Source: a virus
Length of the DNA: 64,000 nucleotides
Virus record (IMG/VR): IMGVR_UViG_3300042261_001152
Location: 1-64,000 of that record
Direction: 5' to 3' (one strand)
Position 1 is the first letter of the stretch, and the number at the start of each line of letters is the position of its first letter. A program made the translations under genes and the position numbers. This document shows positions 1 through 7,930 of the stretch, one piece after another. The notes under the pieces were generated by a model. That model had not been told where the DNA came from. It made no database searches and saw nothing but the letters and a program-made list of their open reading frames with translations.

Positions 1-398
1 TTAGCATTGGTTGTGTAATCTGTTAAAGCACTGCTTAGTTGAGTATTGGCGTTGTTGTTTGTAATAACAACACTGGTGCCTATGACTAATCCACTGCTAG
101 TAACACTCAGAGTTGTGCCACCTAGATAAATGGTACTGCCACTGACATAGAGACTACGCCAGGCGCGAGTTGGGCTACCTAAATCATAGGTTACATCAGC
201 AGCTGGTAAGATGTGCTGACTTACTGACGATAGATAGGCTTTTAGAGCATAGGAGCTCATATCGATCTGTGCCGATACGCTGCTTACTAAACTACTAAAA
301 CTTATCTTCTTGCTTGTTGCACCCTGCACCACATAGAGCAAGTCACTGGAACTTGCTCCTGTAGCATAGGTTAATTCGCTGAGCTTTTGATCAGCCAT
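1..398 (-). CDS. Tail-fibre-like structural protein, 3' end beyond window
   Basis: An open frame starts at the ATG at 398 and runs off the left edge without a stop, so only about 132 N-terminal residues are visible. It begins MADQKLSELTYATGASSSDL and contains YDLGSPTRAWRSLYVSG followed by STIYLGG, a beta-repeat signature common in fibres and appendage proteins of aquatic phages. Ser and Thr are abundant, as in beta-rich trimeric fibres. It lies 12 bases downstream of another virion-type gene. The exact role (fibre, neck or baseplate appendage) cannot be settled from this fragment. Confidence 0.7.
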   Translation of the reverse strand, partial: MADQKLSELTYATGASSSDLLYVVQGATSKKISFSSLVSSVSAQIDMSSYALKAYLSSVSQHILPAADVTYDLGSPTRAWRSLYVSGSTIYLGGTTLSVTSSGLVIGTSVVITNNNANTQLSSALTDYTTNA

Positions 399-410
399 GA
401 TTTATCCTCG

Positions 411-974
411 TTAACTTGCTGTTACAGTTACACCCGTACTACCTGATGCTGCTGCTGTAGCTCTAACAACTGCACTGGTTACAATTACTGTTTGTGATGT
501 AATACCGGTTTGACCATAGTCATTTACACCTAAGGTAATTGTCTGTGCTGGAATTGTATATGTTAAAGCAGTTGAACTACCAACGCTGAATGTAAAGTCA
601 ACGAAGTTGCTGGTTGTATTACCAACTCTGGTTGCTGTAATGTTAGCATAGCTGGTTGTATTGTACTGTTTAACTACCAATGTACCAGTTGTTGTTGGTG
701 TAATTTTTTCGTTCCAAACAACACGTACTTTACCAGTTGTACCAGTAACATAGCTGGTGCTCATGAAGTATACTGCACTAATTGTTGCAGTTGCTAGTTT
801 GCTGCTACCATCATCGCCACCGCTTAGGTTACGAATAGCTACTAGAACTTCGGTGGTTCCATCAGCACGGGTAATTTCCCAGCCTTTGGTTGTCGCGAAT
901 ACACGACTCTTTTCTTCTTCGGTCAAATTTTTTGGTTTTGACTCATCTGCTGTTGTGGCGCCCCATTGTGGCAT
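411..974 (-). CDS. Putative virion structural protein
   Basis: 187 residues beginning MPQWGATTADESKPKNLTEE. A short charged N-terminus with an ATTKGWEI segment (about 27-34) precedes a Ser/Thr/Val-rich beta-strand region to the end, which suggests an immunoglobulin-like or jelly-roll structural protein. A late-promoter-like GATAAATA box at 1008-1015 and an AAGGAG ribosome site precede the ATG. Similar N-termini occur in structural proteins of aquatic T4-like phages (recollection, not searched). Precise virion location unknown. Confidence 0.65.
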   Translation of the reverse strand: MPQWGATTADESKPKNLTEEEKSRVFATTKGWEITRADGTTEVLVAIRNLSGGDDGSSKLATATISAVYFMSTSYVTGTTGKVRVVWNEKITPTTTGTLVVKQYNTTSYANITATRVGNTTSNFVDFTFSVGSSTALTYTIPAQTITLGVNDYGQTGITSQTVIVTSAVVRATAAASGSTGVTVTAS

Positions 975-1006
975 GATTGTTTCTCCTTGATTAAAACTAC
1001 TTAAAT

Positions 1007-1306
1007 TTATTTATCGTCTTCGTCGTCACCAACTTCAGAAGCTTCTCGGCTTTTAGGAGCTGGACTCATGGTTTCGTGACGTGTTTTACTACCATGGTAT
1101 ATGTGACGACTACGTTTTCCGCTTGGTTGTGTAACAACAAAGCTATATTCCATTTCGCCGTTCTTCATTCTGCTAGCTGGTTCGCTAACTTTATGACCAG
1201 CCTTTTCGTGTGCGGTCATGCGAGCTCTGACTTCAGCACTCATGAGAGCCTCAAATACTAGTTCGTGTTCTACGATTTCTTCGTTTAAGTAGTCTCTGAC
1301 TTTCAT
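1007..1306 (-). CDS. Hypothetical protein, acidic tail
   Basis: 99 residues, unrecognised. Starts MKVRDYLNEEIVEHELVFEA, ends with an acidic stretch rich in Asp and Glu. The MKVRDYLNEE start loosely resembles the capsid-targeting N-termini of the genes at 5418-9129, but the match is weak. It sits four bases from its upstream neighbour in the cluster of probable head-internal proteins, so a virion role is plausible but unproven. Confidence 0.5.
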   Translation of the reverse strand: MKVRDYLNEEIVEHELVFEALMSAEVRARMTAHEKAGHKVSEPASRMKNGEMEYSFVVTQPSGKRSRHIYHGSKTRHETMSPAPKSREASEVGDDEDDK

Positions 1307-1309
1307 GTT

Positions 1310-1933
1310 TTATCCTAGTTTTTTACCAGCTGCTGCAGCTGCTTGAAATTTTTCTTTACCATATTTTTTACGACCAATCCAAGCAGCCAGTGCTTTAGGA
1401 TTCTTAGCACCCTTGGCAGCTAAAGATTTAGTAGTTTTTTCAAAGCCCATGTAGGCTTCGGCTATGGCATCTAATTCTTCTGCGGTAAATTCTAAATCTA
1501 AATCTGACTCTTCAACAATTTCTTCGGCTTCTTCTTTGCGTAAAAGCTTAAAGTCTTCTTTGTCAATTTTACCGTTTTTATTCTTATCAATCTTGTGTTG
1601 ATTACCTTTGAGCTCTTCTTTGACAGCTTTTTTCTTTACTGGATGACCGTGGCTTTCGCTAACAGTAATGTTTAGATCAGCTGTTGGAACACCTCGTTCT
1701 AGACCGTGATCAAACAATACGTCATACCATTCAATGTTACCATTGGCATCTGGTGCAGCATGCTCTTCGGTCATGGTAACACCTTTGCCCCAGGTTGCGT
1801 GTTCAACGTGTTTGGCGCAGTTATGAACAACTTCACCAGTGTCTTTCATCATGGTTGCTTCATCCTGTTGCTTAGGAGCATACATGCCCTTGACAGCTTC
1901 AACAACACTTAAAAATTTCTTACTTTCCAACAT
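1310..1933 (-). CDS. EF-hand-containing putative head protein
   Basis: The ATG at 1933 (MLESKKFLSVVEAVKGM) is chosen over an upstream start that would overlap the previous gene. About 207 residues. A central domain (about 45-105) carries HATWGKGVTMTEEH and WYDVLFDHGLERGV, a small beta-domain pattern. Near 120-132 is DKNKNGKIDKEDF, a canonical EF-hand loop with Asp, Asn and Asp at ligand positions and Glu at position 12, so calcium binding is likely. The C-terminus is Ala/Lys-rich and ends AAAAAGKKLG. Clustered with structural genes. Confidence 0.6.
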   Translation of the reverse strand: MLESKKFLSVVEAVKGMYAPKQQDEATMMKDTGEVVHNCAKHVEHATWGKGVTMTEEHAAPDANGNIEWYDVLFDHGLERGVPTADLNITVSESHGHPVKKKAVKEELKGNQHKIDKNKNGKIDKEDFKLLRKEEAEEIVEESDLDLEFTAEELDAIAEAYMGFEKTTKSLAAKGAKNPKALAAWIGRKKYGKEKFQAAAAAGKKLG

Positions 1934-1934
1934 G

Positions 1935-2138
1935 TTACTCTCCTCTTCCTTTGTGCATATTAATAAACCAATGTGCCAGCTGTTTGGCTCTGGGACTGGC
2001 ATTTTTGCTGCCTCGAACCTTTTTTAACTGACTGATACTTTTACCTTTTAGACCATGGCGAGCCATGTCTCCTTTGTCCTGCGGATTACGTCCATCCTGA
2101 AAATTTTCCAGAAATAATCTAAATCCTAGCAATTCCAT
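1935..2138 (-). CDS. Small basic conserved phage protein
   Basis: 67 residues, Lys/Arg-rich, with MARHGLKGKSISQLKKV and a C-terminal AKQLAHWFINMHKGR. This GDMARHG...KQLAHW pattern recurs in small proteins of aquatic T4-like phages, function unknown. An AAGGAA sequence lies just before the ATG, and the start overlaps the end of the upstream gene by 13 bases, which suggests coupling. DNA or nucleoid association in the capsid is possible from the charge, but this is inference. Confidence 0.5.
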   Translation of the reverse strand: MELLGFRLFLENFQDGRNPQDKGDMARHGLKGKSISQLKKVRGSKNASPRAKQLAHWFINMHKGRGE

Positions 2139-2509
2139 TTCCTTAAGGCCAGCGCCTTGCGTGTTGGTTTACCATCTTTTTCCATGGGCCCTTCAACACC
2201 AGACATTCTAGCACAGAAACTTTTACGTCTGCCCGCAGCCTTGCCTCCGGGTTTTAACTTACTGGGTGGCGTAGTTACTGCCATGCTCAGTTTGCTACCT
2301 GGATTCTCTCTGCGATAGCTCATGATACCTTTGCGATTTAATCCACCACTGGGGCTTTTACCTTCTTTGCGTTGCCAGGCGGCTACTTCATCTAGCTCTG
2401 TTTCTTCAGGTACACAGTTGGGCACCATGCGATCGCCTTTTTTCTTCAGTCCAACTGCTTTATAACCTTTCCAGCAGGCCTTGCGTAGATCTGCAAATTT
2501 CTTAGCCAT
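2126..2509 (-). CDS. Conserved basic phage protein, putative virion-associated
   Basis: 127 residues with CWKGYKAVGLKKKGDRMVPN near the start, AWQRKEGKSPSGGLNRKG in the middle, then KSFCARMSG and a terminal LRKWNC. This three-block pattern recurs in marine T4-like phages in structural neighbourhoods; function unknown. Four Cys sit in conserved-looking contexts (CWKGY, NCVPE, FCARM, WNC terminus), possibly metal-binding. Overlaps the next gene start by one base. Confidence 0.55.
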   Translation of the reverse strand: MAKKFADLRKACWKGYKAVGLKKKGDRMVPNCVPEETELDEVAAWQRKEGKSPSGGLNRKGIMSYRRENPGSKLSMAVTTPPSKLKPGGKAAGRRKSFCARMSGVEGPMEKDGKPTRKALALRKWNC

Positions 2510-2709
2510 TAAACTCCATCTCCTCCGTCACCGCCAGCTCCGCCATCGCCTGCGTCTGCACCAGCATCAGATGCTGGGCCGCCCTTGGAGCTGCTGCTTT
2601 TACCTTTTTGACCCTTGCATAAATGTAGGTGTCTGTAGGACTTGTAGTAGCTTTTTTCTACCGGTGTACGGCATTCAGCTTCGGCTAAATGTTCTAAAAA
2701 TGTTAACAT
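2509..2709 (-). CDS. Small protein with capsid-targeting-like N-terminus
   Basis: 66 residues. The start MLTFLEHLAEAE matches the pattern short-hydrophobic-then-Glu seen in T4 internal-protein capsid-targeting peptides, with a possible gp21-type cleavage after the Glu at residue 10. After a basic HLHLCKGQKGK segment, the C-terminal third is Gly/Asp/Ala repeats (DAGADAGDGGAGGDGG), low complexity. Unrecognised otherwise. Sits directly downstream of the large putative head-internal protein. Confidence 0.5.
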   Translation of the reverse strand: MLTFLEHLAEAECRTPVEKSYYKSYRHLHLCKGQKGKSSSSKGGPASDAGADAGDGGAGGDGGDGV

Positions 2710-4400
2710 TATTTCTTACCACGCAGACCGCTCATGGTCTTTTTAACTCTTGGCGCCAGCTGATGCTCTCTAGGAGCATAATACACGCCCTGTGCACCAC
2801 CAAATAGGCTCAGACCCTTGGGTGCACGAACATGCATCAGATGAGCTGGTATAGGCTCTTCTTTGTTGTGTCTGACTACCTTGGTGGTACGAATATGATA
2901 ACTATGTGGATCTTCGTCGGTTACATGACCTTCGATATAGTGGCTATCATGCAGACCTGGGAAGTCATAGCTGCGAACCTTTTTACCAACTATGCCGTGA
3001 CCAGCTGGTTTAAGATGTCTGACATTCCAACCACGAGGTTGTTCTACAACACGACCTTCGCTAATGGTATCAGTGCCGGTCCACCAATCAGCAGGTCCAG
3101 TTTCGGTACTGCCGTCAGCATAGACAACTGTATACTGATCATTTTCTACAGCCTGCACACTGGCCAGTCTGCCAGTCTTTTTGCAGGTAACTACATCACC
3201 AGCGTGATGAGCAAATGTCATGGGTTTTTGATCTTCTAGCTCTTCTTTCATTTTGTCCAGCTTGGTCTGAGCTCTTTGTACACCACCGGCTCTTTTAGCT
3301 GCTATGCGTTTAGCATTGGCCTTGAGCTGTTCTTCGCCAGAACGATTTAAGTGAGCTGCATCATAGGTAGCATCCAGGGCCTGCTGATGAGCTTTGTCTG
3401 CATAGCTTTGTAGTGTACTGGCTTTTAATTCATTAAGTTCGGCTTCTTCCTGCATCTGAGCTTTAATTTTAGCTACCTGAGCCTGATGATATTTAACTTT
3501 AGCATCGTCACCGGCTTTATTTGCAGCCAGAGCCATTTCAGTATGTCGGTCGGCCTTGGCCTTTAATGACTGTTTGCCAGCTACTTTGGCCATGGCCATG
3601 ATGGACGGATGTACCTCAGCTAACTGATCCAGAACAGCATTGCTCCAGCTTTCACCAATCTTAGGATTGAGTTTGGTCATCTGACTTAAACCCAGACGAG
3701 CCAGATGTCTGGCAGCACTTGGACCATAGCCTGACTTGCCAGCTACAGCAACCTTCTTGGGATTTTTATCTGGATCAAATGGTGGAGCTACATTTTTGCC
3801 TGTGTAACCTGAAATTGTTTTAGCTCTTACTGCTGGTGTTGGAACTTCTTTGGTAGCTTTAAGAGCATTTTTACCAACATAGCTATTTACAACTGCTTCG
3901 TTGCGAATACCTAAATCAGCCATGAGCTTCTGTATGTTTCGAGAACTATCATTCTGACGAATTGTGTCTGCAGCACCAGAGGTTGTGCGTTTTGGATTGT
4001 GTTCAGTACCTGAACCATCCAAAGTATTGTTGGTAGCTGCTTTTACTGCATCTAATGCCAGGCTATCTTTGCGTTGTTCGGCTGGTACATTTGGAGCATA
4101 GTTTTTTGCCTTGAGTGTTTTGCTGGTTTCTTCTTTGGTCACAGTCTTTTTATCTTTTTTGATCATGCCACTGAGATCAACCAGACCAGCTGCTCTGGCT
4201 ACACCAGGTTCAGCTTCTTTATTCATAATGGTTTCCTGCGGCACAGGATTATAGCCTGGCTGTTTGATTTTCACATTGGCTTCTTTGATCTTCTTTGGCT
4301 CCATTTCTTTTTCCTTTGGTTTAGCGTCCTTGAATGGATTGTTATCCCAGGCACCACGTTTCTTTAAAAAATTCTGTATGATTTTATGACCGCGACTCAT
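2709..4400 (-). CDS. Large putative head-internal or structural protein
   Basis: 563 residues, strongly basic and Lys/Ala-rich. Residues about 1-200 look disordered. A helical Ala/Lys-rich region (about 250-395) contains ELNELKASTLQSYADKA and RIAAKRAGGVQRA, a motif type seen repeatedly in head proteins of T4-like aquatic phages. The C-terminal part (about 400-563) has beta-like modules, AGDVVTCKKTGRLASV and YTVVYADGSTETG. Several hydrophobic-x-x-Glu sites (for example LNE, ISE) could be cut by the prohead protease encoded at 58398-59057. Packaging in the head is inference from composition and neighbours. Confidence 0.55.
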   Translation of the reverse strand: MSRGHKIIQNFLKKRGAWDNNPFKDAKPKEKEMEPKKIKEANVKIKQPGYNPVPQETIMNKEAEPGVARAAGLVDLSGMIKKDKKTVTKEETSKTLKAKNYAPNVPAEQRKDSLALDAVKAATNNTLDGSGTEHNPKRTTSGAADTIRQNDSSRNIQKLMADLGIRNEAVVNSYVGKNALKATKEVPTPAVRAKTISGYTGKNVAPPFDPDKNPKKVAVAGKSGYGPSAARHLARLGLSQMTKLNPKIGESWSNAVLDQLAEVHPSIMAMAKVAGKQSLKAKADRHTEMALAANKAGDDAKVKYHQAQVAKIKAQMQEEAELNELKASTLQSYADKAHQQALDATYDAAHLNRSGEEQLKANAKRIAAKRAGGVQRAQTKLDKMKEELEDQKPMTFAHHAGDVVTCKKTGRLASVQAVENDQYTVVYADGSTETGPADWWTGTDTISEGRVVEQPRGWNVRHLKPAGHGIVGKKVRSYDFPGLHDSHYIEGHVTDEDPHSYHIRTTKVVRHNKEEPIPAHLMHVRAPKGLSLFGGAQGVYYAPREHQLAPRVKKTMSGLRGKK

Positions 4401-4624
4401 ACCACACTCAGCAATTGTTGTGTTACTTTGATGGCCCAGCGGCTAATTAATTCTTTATCGGCACTGTCATGCGCAGCATAGATTTTAATGACTTCGTCTA
4501 CAAGTTCATTTTTCTCTTCCAGGCTAATGTTGCCTAGCTTATAGTCATTCATGATGACCAAGAGTTCACGAGCCAGGTCGCCTATGGCTCCAGCTTCGTC
4601 CTTGTGTTTTAGTAATTCATCCAT
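4397..4624 (-). CDS. Hypothetical small helical protein
   Basis: 75 residues, predicted all-alpha, unrecognised. Starts MDELLKHKDEAGAIGD and ends KVTQQLLSVV. Overlaps the lipoprotein stop upstream by one base and the next gene by four bases, so it is probably translationally coupled within one operon. No domain, signal peptide or metal motif visible. Confidence 0.5.
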   Translation of the reverse strand: MDELLKHKDEAGAIGDLARELLVIMNDYKLGNISLEEKNELVDEVIKIYAAHDSADKELISRWAIKVTQQLLSVV

Positions 4625-4992
4625 TATCTGCCACTCCAGGCTTTGTTAAGTACTACTAATCGTTGTTTTACCAGATCTAACCAGATTTCACAGGCTCGTT
4701 CTGATTGGGTTGTTCGACCCTTGTTTAGATTTTCCACTATGCTGGCTGTTGATTCCTGCTGCGGATCTTCTCTAAACTTTGCATATTCGTTTAGCCATTC
4801 TGCCTTGTAGATTACCGGGGCCCAGTTGGTTTTATCAGCACAACTAAGACGTTCGGTGTCTAATTTCGCAGTAACATAGGCGCTGGCCAGTGCTGGATCA
4901 TGATCCCTGGGCCAGTATTTCTTTACTGTATTTACAGCAGCACAGCCACTTAGCAGCGTGGCTATTAATACGCTATTTATCAGATTCTTCAT
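4624..4992 (-). CDS. Putative lipoprotein
   Basis: Start set at 4992 (MKNLINSVLIATLLSGCAAV), where the ATG overlaps the TGA of the upstream Dps-like gene as ATGA. The first 16 residues form a lipoprotein signal with lipobox LLSGC, so export and lipid attachment at the Cys are expected. The mature part (about 105 residues) is charged and contains two further Cys (LSCAD and RACEIW). No family recognised. A role at the envelope (lysis or exclusion) is possible but unsupported beyond the signal. Confidence 0.6.
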   Translation of the reverse strand: MKNLINSVLIATLLSGCAAVNTVKKYWPRDHDPALASAYVTAKLDTERLSCADKTNWAPVIYKAEWLNEYAKFREDPQQESTASIVENLNKGRTTQSERACEIWLDLVKQRLVVLNKAWSGR

Positions 4993-5417
4993 TTTGTAAT
5001 GCTTTTTAACATCCAACGATGCTTTTTATGAACATCTAATCGATCCTGCAGGAAGTTAGCCAGACCTAATTCACCAGCTGCTTCAGCACTCATATAGGCT
5101 GTAATAATGCCTTCCATGACTGTATCATTGTCGGAATCCAGACGTTTAAACATTTCCAGTGCTTCTGGTATGCCATCATCCAACTTAACATGAGCTAATT
5201 CACTGATCATACGATCTACACCAGGTGCATAGGCATCTAATTGGCGAACATGTTCTGCCAGAGGATCCACGGCTGCAAATAATTCTTCATACAGATCGCC
5301 TAGGAATTCGTGATACTGCACGAAATCAGCACCTTCTACGTTCCAGTGATAAAAATGCGCTTTGGCATAAAGGGCAAATGTGTCCGCCTGCACTCGTTTT
5401 AAATCATCAACTAACAT
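4989..5417 (-). CDS. Dps-like ferritin-family protein
   Basis: 142 residues, all-alpha, with HFYHWNVEG near the N-terminus. The ferroxidase residues of the Dps family are in register: His24, His36, Asp51 and Glu55, the same spacing (12, 15, 4) as His51, His63, Asp78 and Glu82 of E. coli Dps. It is therefore likely a dodecameric iron-oxidising mini-ferritin that consumes peroxide. It lies next to head-internal genes and could protect DNA in the cell or capsid. Slightly short compared with about 160 residues in bacteria. The basic DNA-binding tail is absent. Confidence 0.8.
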   Translation of the reverse strand: MLVDDLKRVQADTFALYAKAHFYHWNVEGADFVQYHEFLGDLYEELFAAVDPLAEHVRQLDAYAPGVDRMISELAHVKLDDGIPEALEMFKRLDSDNDTVMEGIITAYMSAEAAGELGLANFLQDRLDVHKKHRWMLKSITK

Positions 5418-7295
5418 TTAAACCTCCATTTTTCTAAATTGTTTCATGCGCTTAACATGTTGCGCAGGGTCAGGTAACTGTGTTGGGTCCGTGGTTTTAG
5501 GTAACCCTGCCAGATGCGCTATGGTATGAGCCAGTGTGGCGTTACTGCTAGCAACATTTTGTTCATGCATGCTTTTTAATCTACGACTTTCTAGCTCGCG
5601 AATCTTAGGCACCAGACGATTGCTGATTCTAACCACAGCCTGAGAAGCTTTCTTAAGTATGGCTTCGATGCGATTTTTCTCAGCTGCACTGAGTTTACTA
5701 TAATCACGGCCTCGTAGTAGTTTGGCTTTGATTAACTTACGAGCATGCACTATGGCTTTACTTTTGAGTTTCTTCTGACCGCTGGGTCGTTTAAGCGCAA
5801 TCTTACGAGCAATTTCTCGTTTGGCCTTGGTCTTCATGAAGGCAAATTTCTTATTCATGCGTTGCAGTGCTGTCAGATCCTCATCCAGCAGATCACCGCT
5901 GGCTTCAAATTCTTCTTCGGCTTCCTGTTCCTTTTGTTTGCCCTGACTTAATATATGACGTACATCTTCCCATTCCATCTGATCTATGTGTTTTTCTATG
6001 TCTCTGAGATCTTTATCTGTCAGATGTGGGTCCATGTCAATGCTTTGTTTTTCTGCAGCATTCATCTTTTCTGCAATATAATTCTTAAATCTGTCCATGT
6101 CAACGCTCTCCTCTTTGGGACTGGTATCCTTTCCGTGCATTAAATTCATTAGGTTATGTGTATGTTTTTCCATGTAGCTTTCGTGAGCTGGTAAATCACC
6201 TATGGCTCTAAGCATGGAAGCTGCATGACGTATATGATCTACAAATTGTGTAACAGCATGATCGTCCAGACGATCTGGATCTTGTTCGCCCAATCTTTCT
6301 ATGTCCAGGTAATGAGCTGTGGCATCCAGAGCTTCCAGAACCACACTTTGATCTTTGGTAACATCGTCTAACAGACGACCAAATTCTTTCTGAGCCAGAG
6401 GACAATATGACAGGCTGTCCAGCAGATACTTTCTTATGTCAGCTGGATAACCTTCGGCTACATAGGTTTTGAATGTACGAGTTGGCTGAGCTGGTAGTTC
6501 TGGCAGATGCTGTGCTTCTACGTCACTGATCCAGCGTTTAAAACTTAGATCTTCGTCTATCTGTACAGTGACATAGGTTGGACCTCTATAGACAATCTGT
6601 CCACTTAGACCTGTCTGAGTATCTTCTACCACAGTGCCCAGAGGTAATTCCAGTCCCTGTATGTAATTTTCACGACTGAGTTCTTCGTTTTTACTTAGAC
6701 CACCCTGTACGTGTTTGAATAGTTCCTGTGCATGAGCTGCATTTTGTTTGATCTTGCTGGGTAAATTATGATGGAATCGTTCGTAGTCATTCATCTGAGC
6801 ATGACGACGCATTTCAGTTCCACTGATGCCTTCTCTGCGGGCGCCAGTATTGGCTACGCTGATCTTATCAAACTTATAATAACCATGAGGCTTGCCTGAG
6901 ACACCATTGTATTGTTTTAATAGCTTGTGATAGCTGCTGGCTCGATCGCCACCGCCGGCCATGATAAAATGTTTAATGCCAGCCTTGTGTGCTGCCACAG
7001 CCTGATGTAATATGCTGGGAGCTTCGGTAGAGCTAGTACCTATGGTGGTACGGCTCAGATGACCAAAGGCTCGTTTTAGGTGTTTGACTTTTTGTACTGT
7101 ACTTAGAGGATTCTTTTTGTCATCGTGACTATGGCTAGCAATGATGCTTAGGTCGGCATTGTGCTTTTCGGCAACCTTGTGAGCGTTCAGTACATTTTCT
7201 TCATGTCCCGCCGTAGGTGGGTTCATGCGCCCAAATAAGACTACACGAGTCTTGGGTGCGTTGGCTTCTTGAACTAACTGACTAAACGATTTCAT
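5418..7295 (-). CDS. Nucleotidyltransferase (NMNAT-like) with capsid-targeting-like N-terminus and long C-terminal region
   Basis: 625 residues. Residues about 17-175 are a cytidylyl/adenylyltransferase domain: GRMNPPTAGHEENV carries the nucleotide-binding TxGH motif and ISGTEMRRHAQ (about 160-170) the ISxTxxR motif of NMN adenylyltransferase-type enzymes. The rest is unassigned, with a very basic segment at about 490-590. The N-terminus MKSFSQLVQEAN resembles T4 internal-protein targeting peptides. The start overlaps the upstream gene by four bases (ATGA). Substrate unknown; NAD-type or phospho-sugar substrates are both possible. Confidence 0.7.
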   Translation of the reverse strand: MKSFSQLVQEANAPKTRVVLFGRMNPPTAGHEENVLNAHKVAEKHNADLSIIASHSHDDKKNPLSTVQKVKHLKRAFGHLSRTTIGTSSTEAPSILHQAVAAHKAGIKHFIMAGGGDRASSYHKLLKQYNGVSGKPHGYYKFDKISVANTGARREGISGTEMRRHAQMNDYERFHHNLPSKIKQNAAHAQELFKHVQGGLSKNEELSRENYIQGLELPLGTVVEDTQTGLSGQIVYRGPTYVTVQIDEDLSFKRWISDVEAQHLPELPAQPTRTFKTYVAEGYPADIRKYLLDSLSYCPLAQKEFGRLLDDVTKDQSVVLEALDATAHYLDIERLGEQDPDRLDDHAVTQFVDHIRHAASMLRAIGDLPAHESYMEKHTHNLMNLMHGKDTSPKEESVDMDRFKNYIAEKMNAAEKQSIDMDPHLTDKDLRDIEKHIDQMEWEDVRHILSQGKQKEQEAEEEFEASGDLLDEDLTALQRMNKKFAFMKTKAKREIARKIALKRPSGQKKLKSKAIVHARKLIKAKLLRGRDYSKLSAAEKNRIEAILKKASQAVVRISNRLVPKIRELESRRLKSMHEQNVASSNATLAHTIAHLAGLPKTTDPTQLPDPAQHVKRMKQFRKMEV

Positions 7296-7930
7296 TTTTC
7301 GTAATCCTTGGGATGCATTCTCTGTATGCTTCCATCTGGTTTTGCATGGTAGGCATGAAATTCCGTATGAGGATATTCATGTCTGAGTTTTAAAAAATGT
7401 TTAAGATTGCTATGACTATCATCATACATGGCCACTCGGGCATAGGGATGATCATTTAAATGACGACGCAGCACCATGTTTTTAGCTTCACCTGGGCTGG
7501 TAGCACCTGGTTCATTACCGGCTCTGTGCACATGTATGTGCTTGATGGGTATGCCGTGCTTATGAAACGTCATTAAAAACTTGCTCTTTTTATCAAAGTC
7601 CGTACGAGCAGTATTCATAATTATCTTACTATTAGGATATTTATGTATGATATTCTGATGTATGGCTTTTACTTTTTTAATCATGCGAGGTATGGGTTTG
7701 CTCTCATGATGGAATTTATGCGCACTGCGAAACTCGCTAAAATCATAATGATGATGAGCTGGTAATTTATGATCGTTAAATTCTGAATTACTCAGAGTTC
7801 TAACTGTTTTACCTGCGGCATTTTTAACATGTATCTTGGCTGTGGTATGGAACAGAGTGTCGTCGATGTCAAACACATGTAGACTACCGCGTCGTTCGTT
7901 TTCGGTTAAAAAGTCGTTGAAGTTTTTCAT
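7292..7930 (-). CDS. HAD-superfamily phosphatase with capsid-targeting-like N-terminus
   Basis: 212 residues. Motif I is FDIDDTLFHT (Asp nucleophile about residue 21), motif II the Thr in MNTARTD (about 107), and motif IV MYDDSHSN (about 170), so the full HAD set is present. The protein is unusually His-rich. The N-terminus MKNFNDFLTEN fits a head-targeting peptide with cleavage after Glu10. Four-base overlaps at both ends couple it to the ligase-like and nucleotidyltransferase genes. By analogy with T4 polynucleotide kinase-phosphatase it may act on nucleic-acid 3' ends, but the substrate is not shown. Confidence 0.75.
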   Translation of the reverse strand: MKNFNDFLTENERRGSLHVFDIDDTLFHTTAKIHVKNAAGKTVRTLSNSEFNDHKLPAHHHYDFSEFRSAHKFHHESKPIPRMIKKVKAIHQNIIHKYPNSKIIMNTARTDFDKKSKFLMTFHKHGIPIKHIHVHRAGNEPGATSPGEAKNMVLRRHLNDHPYARVAMYDDSHSNLKHFLKLRHEYPHTEFHAYHAKPDGSIQRMHPKDYEK

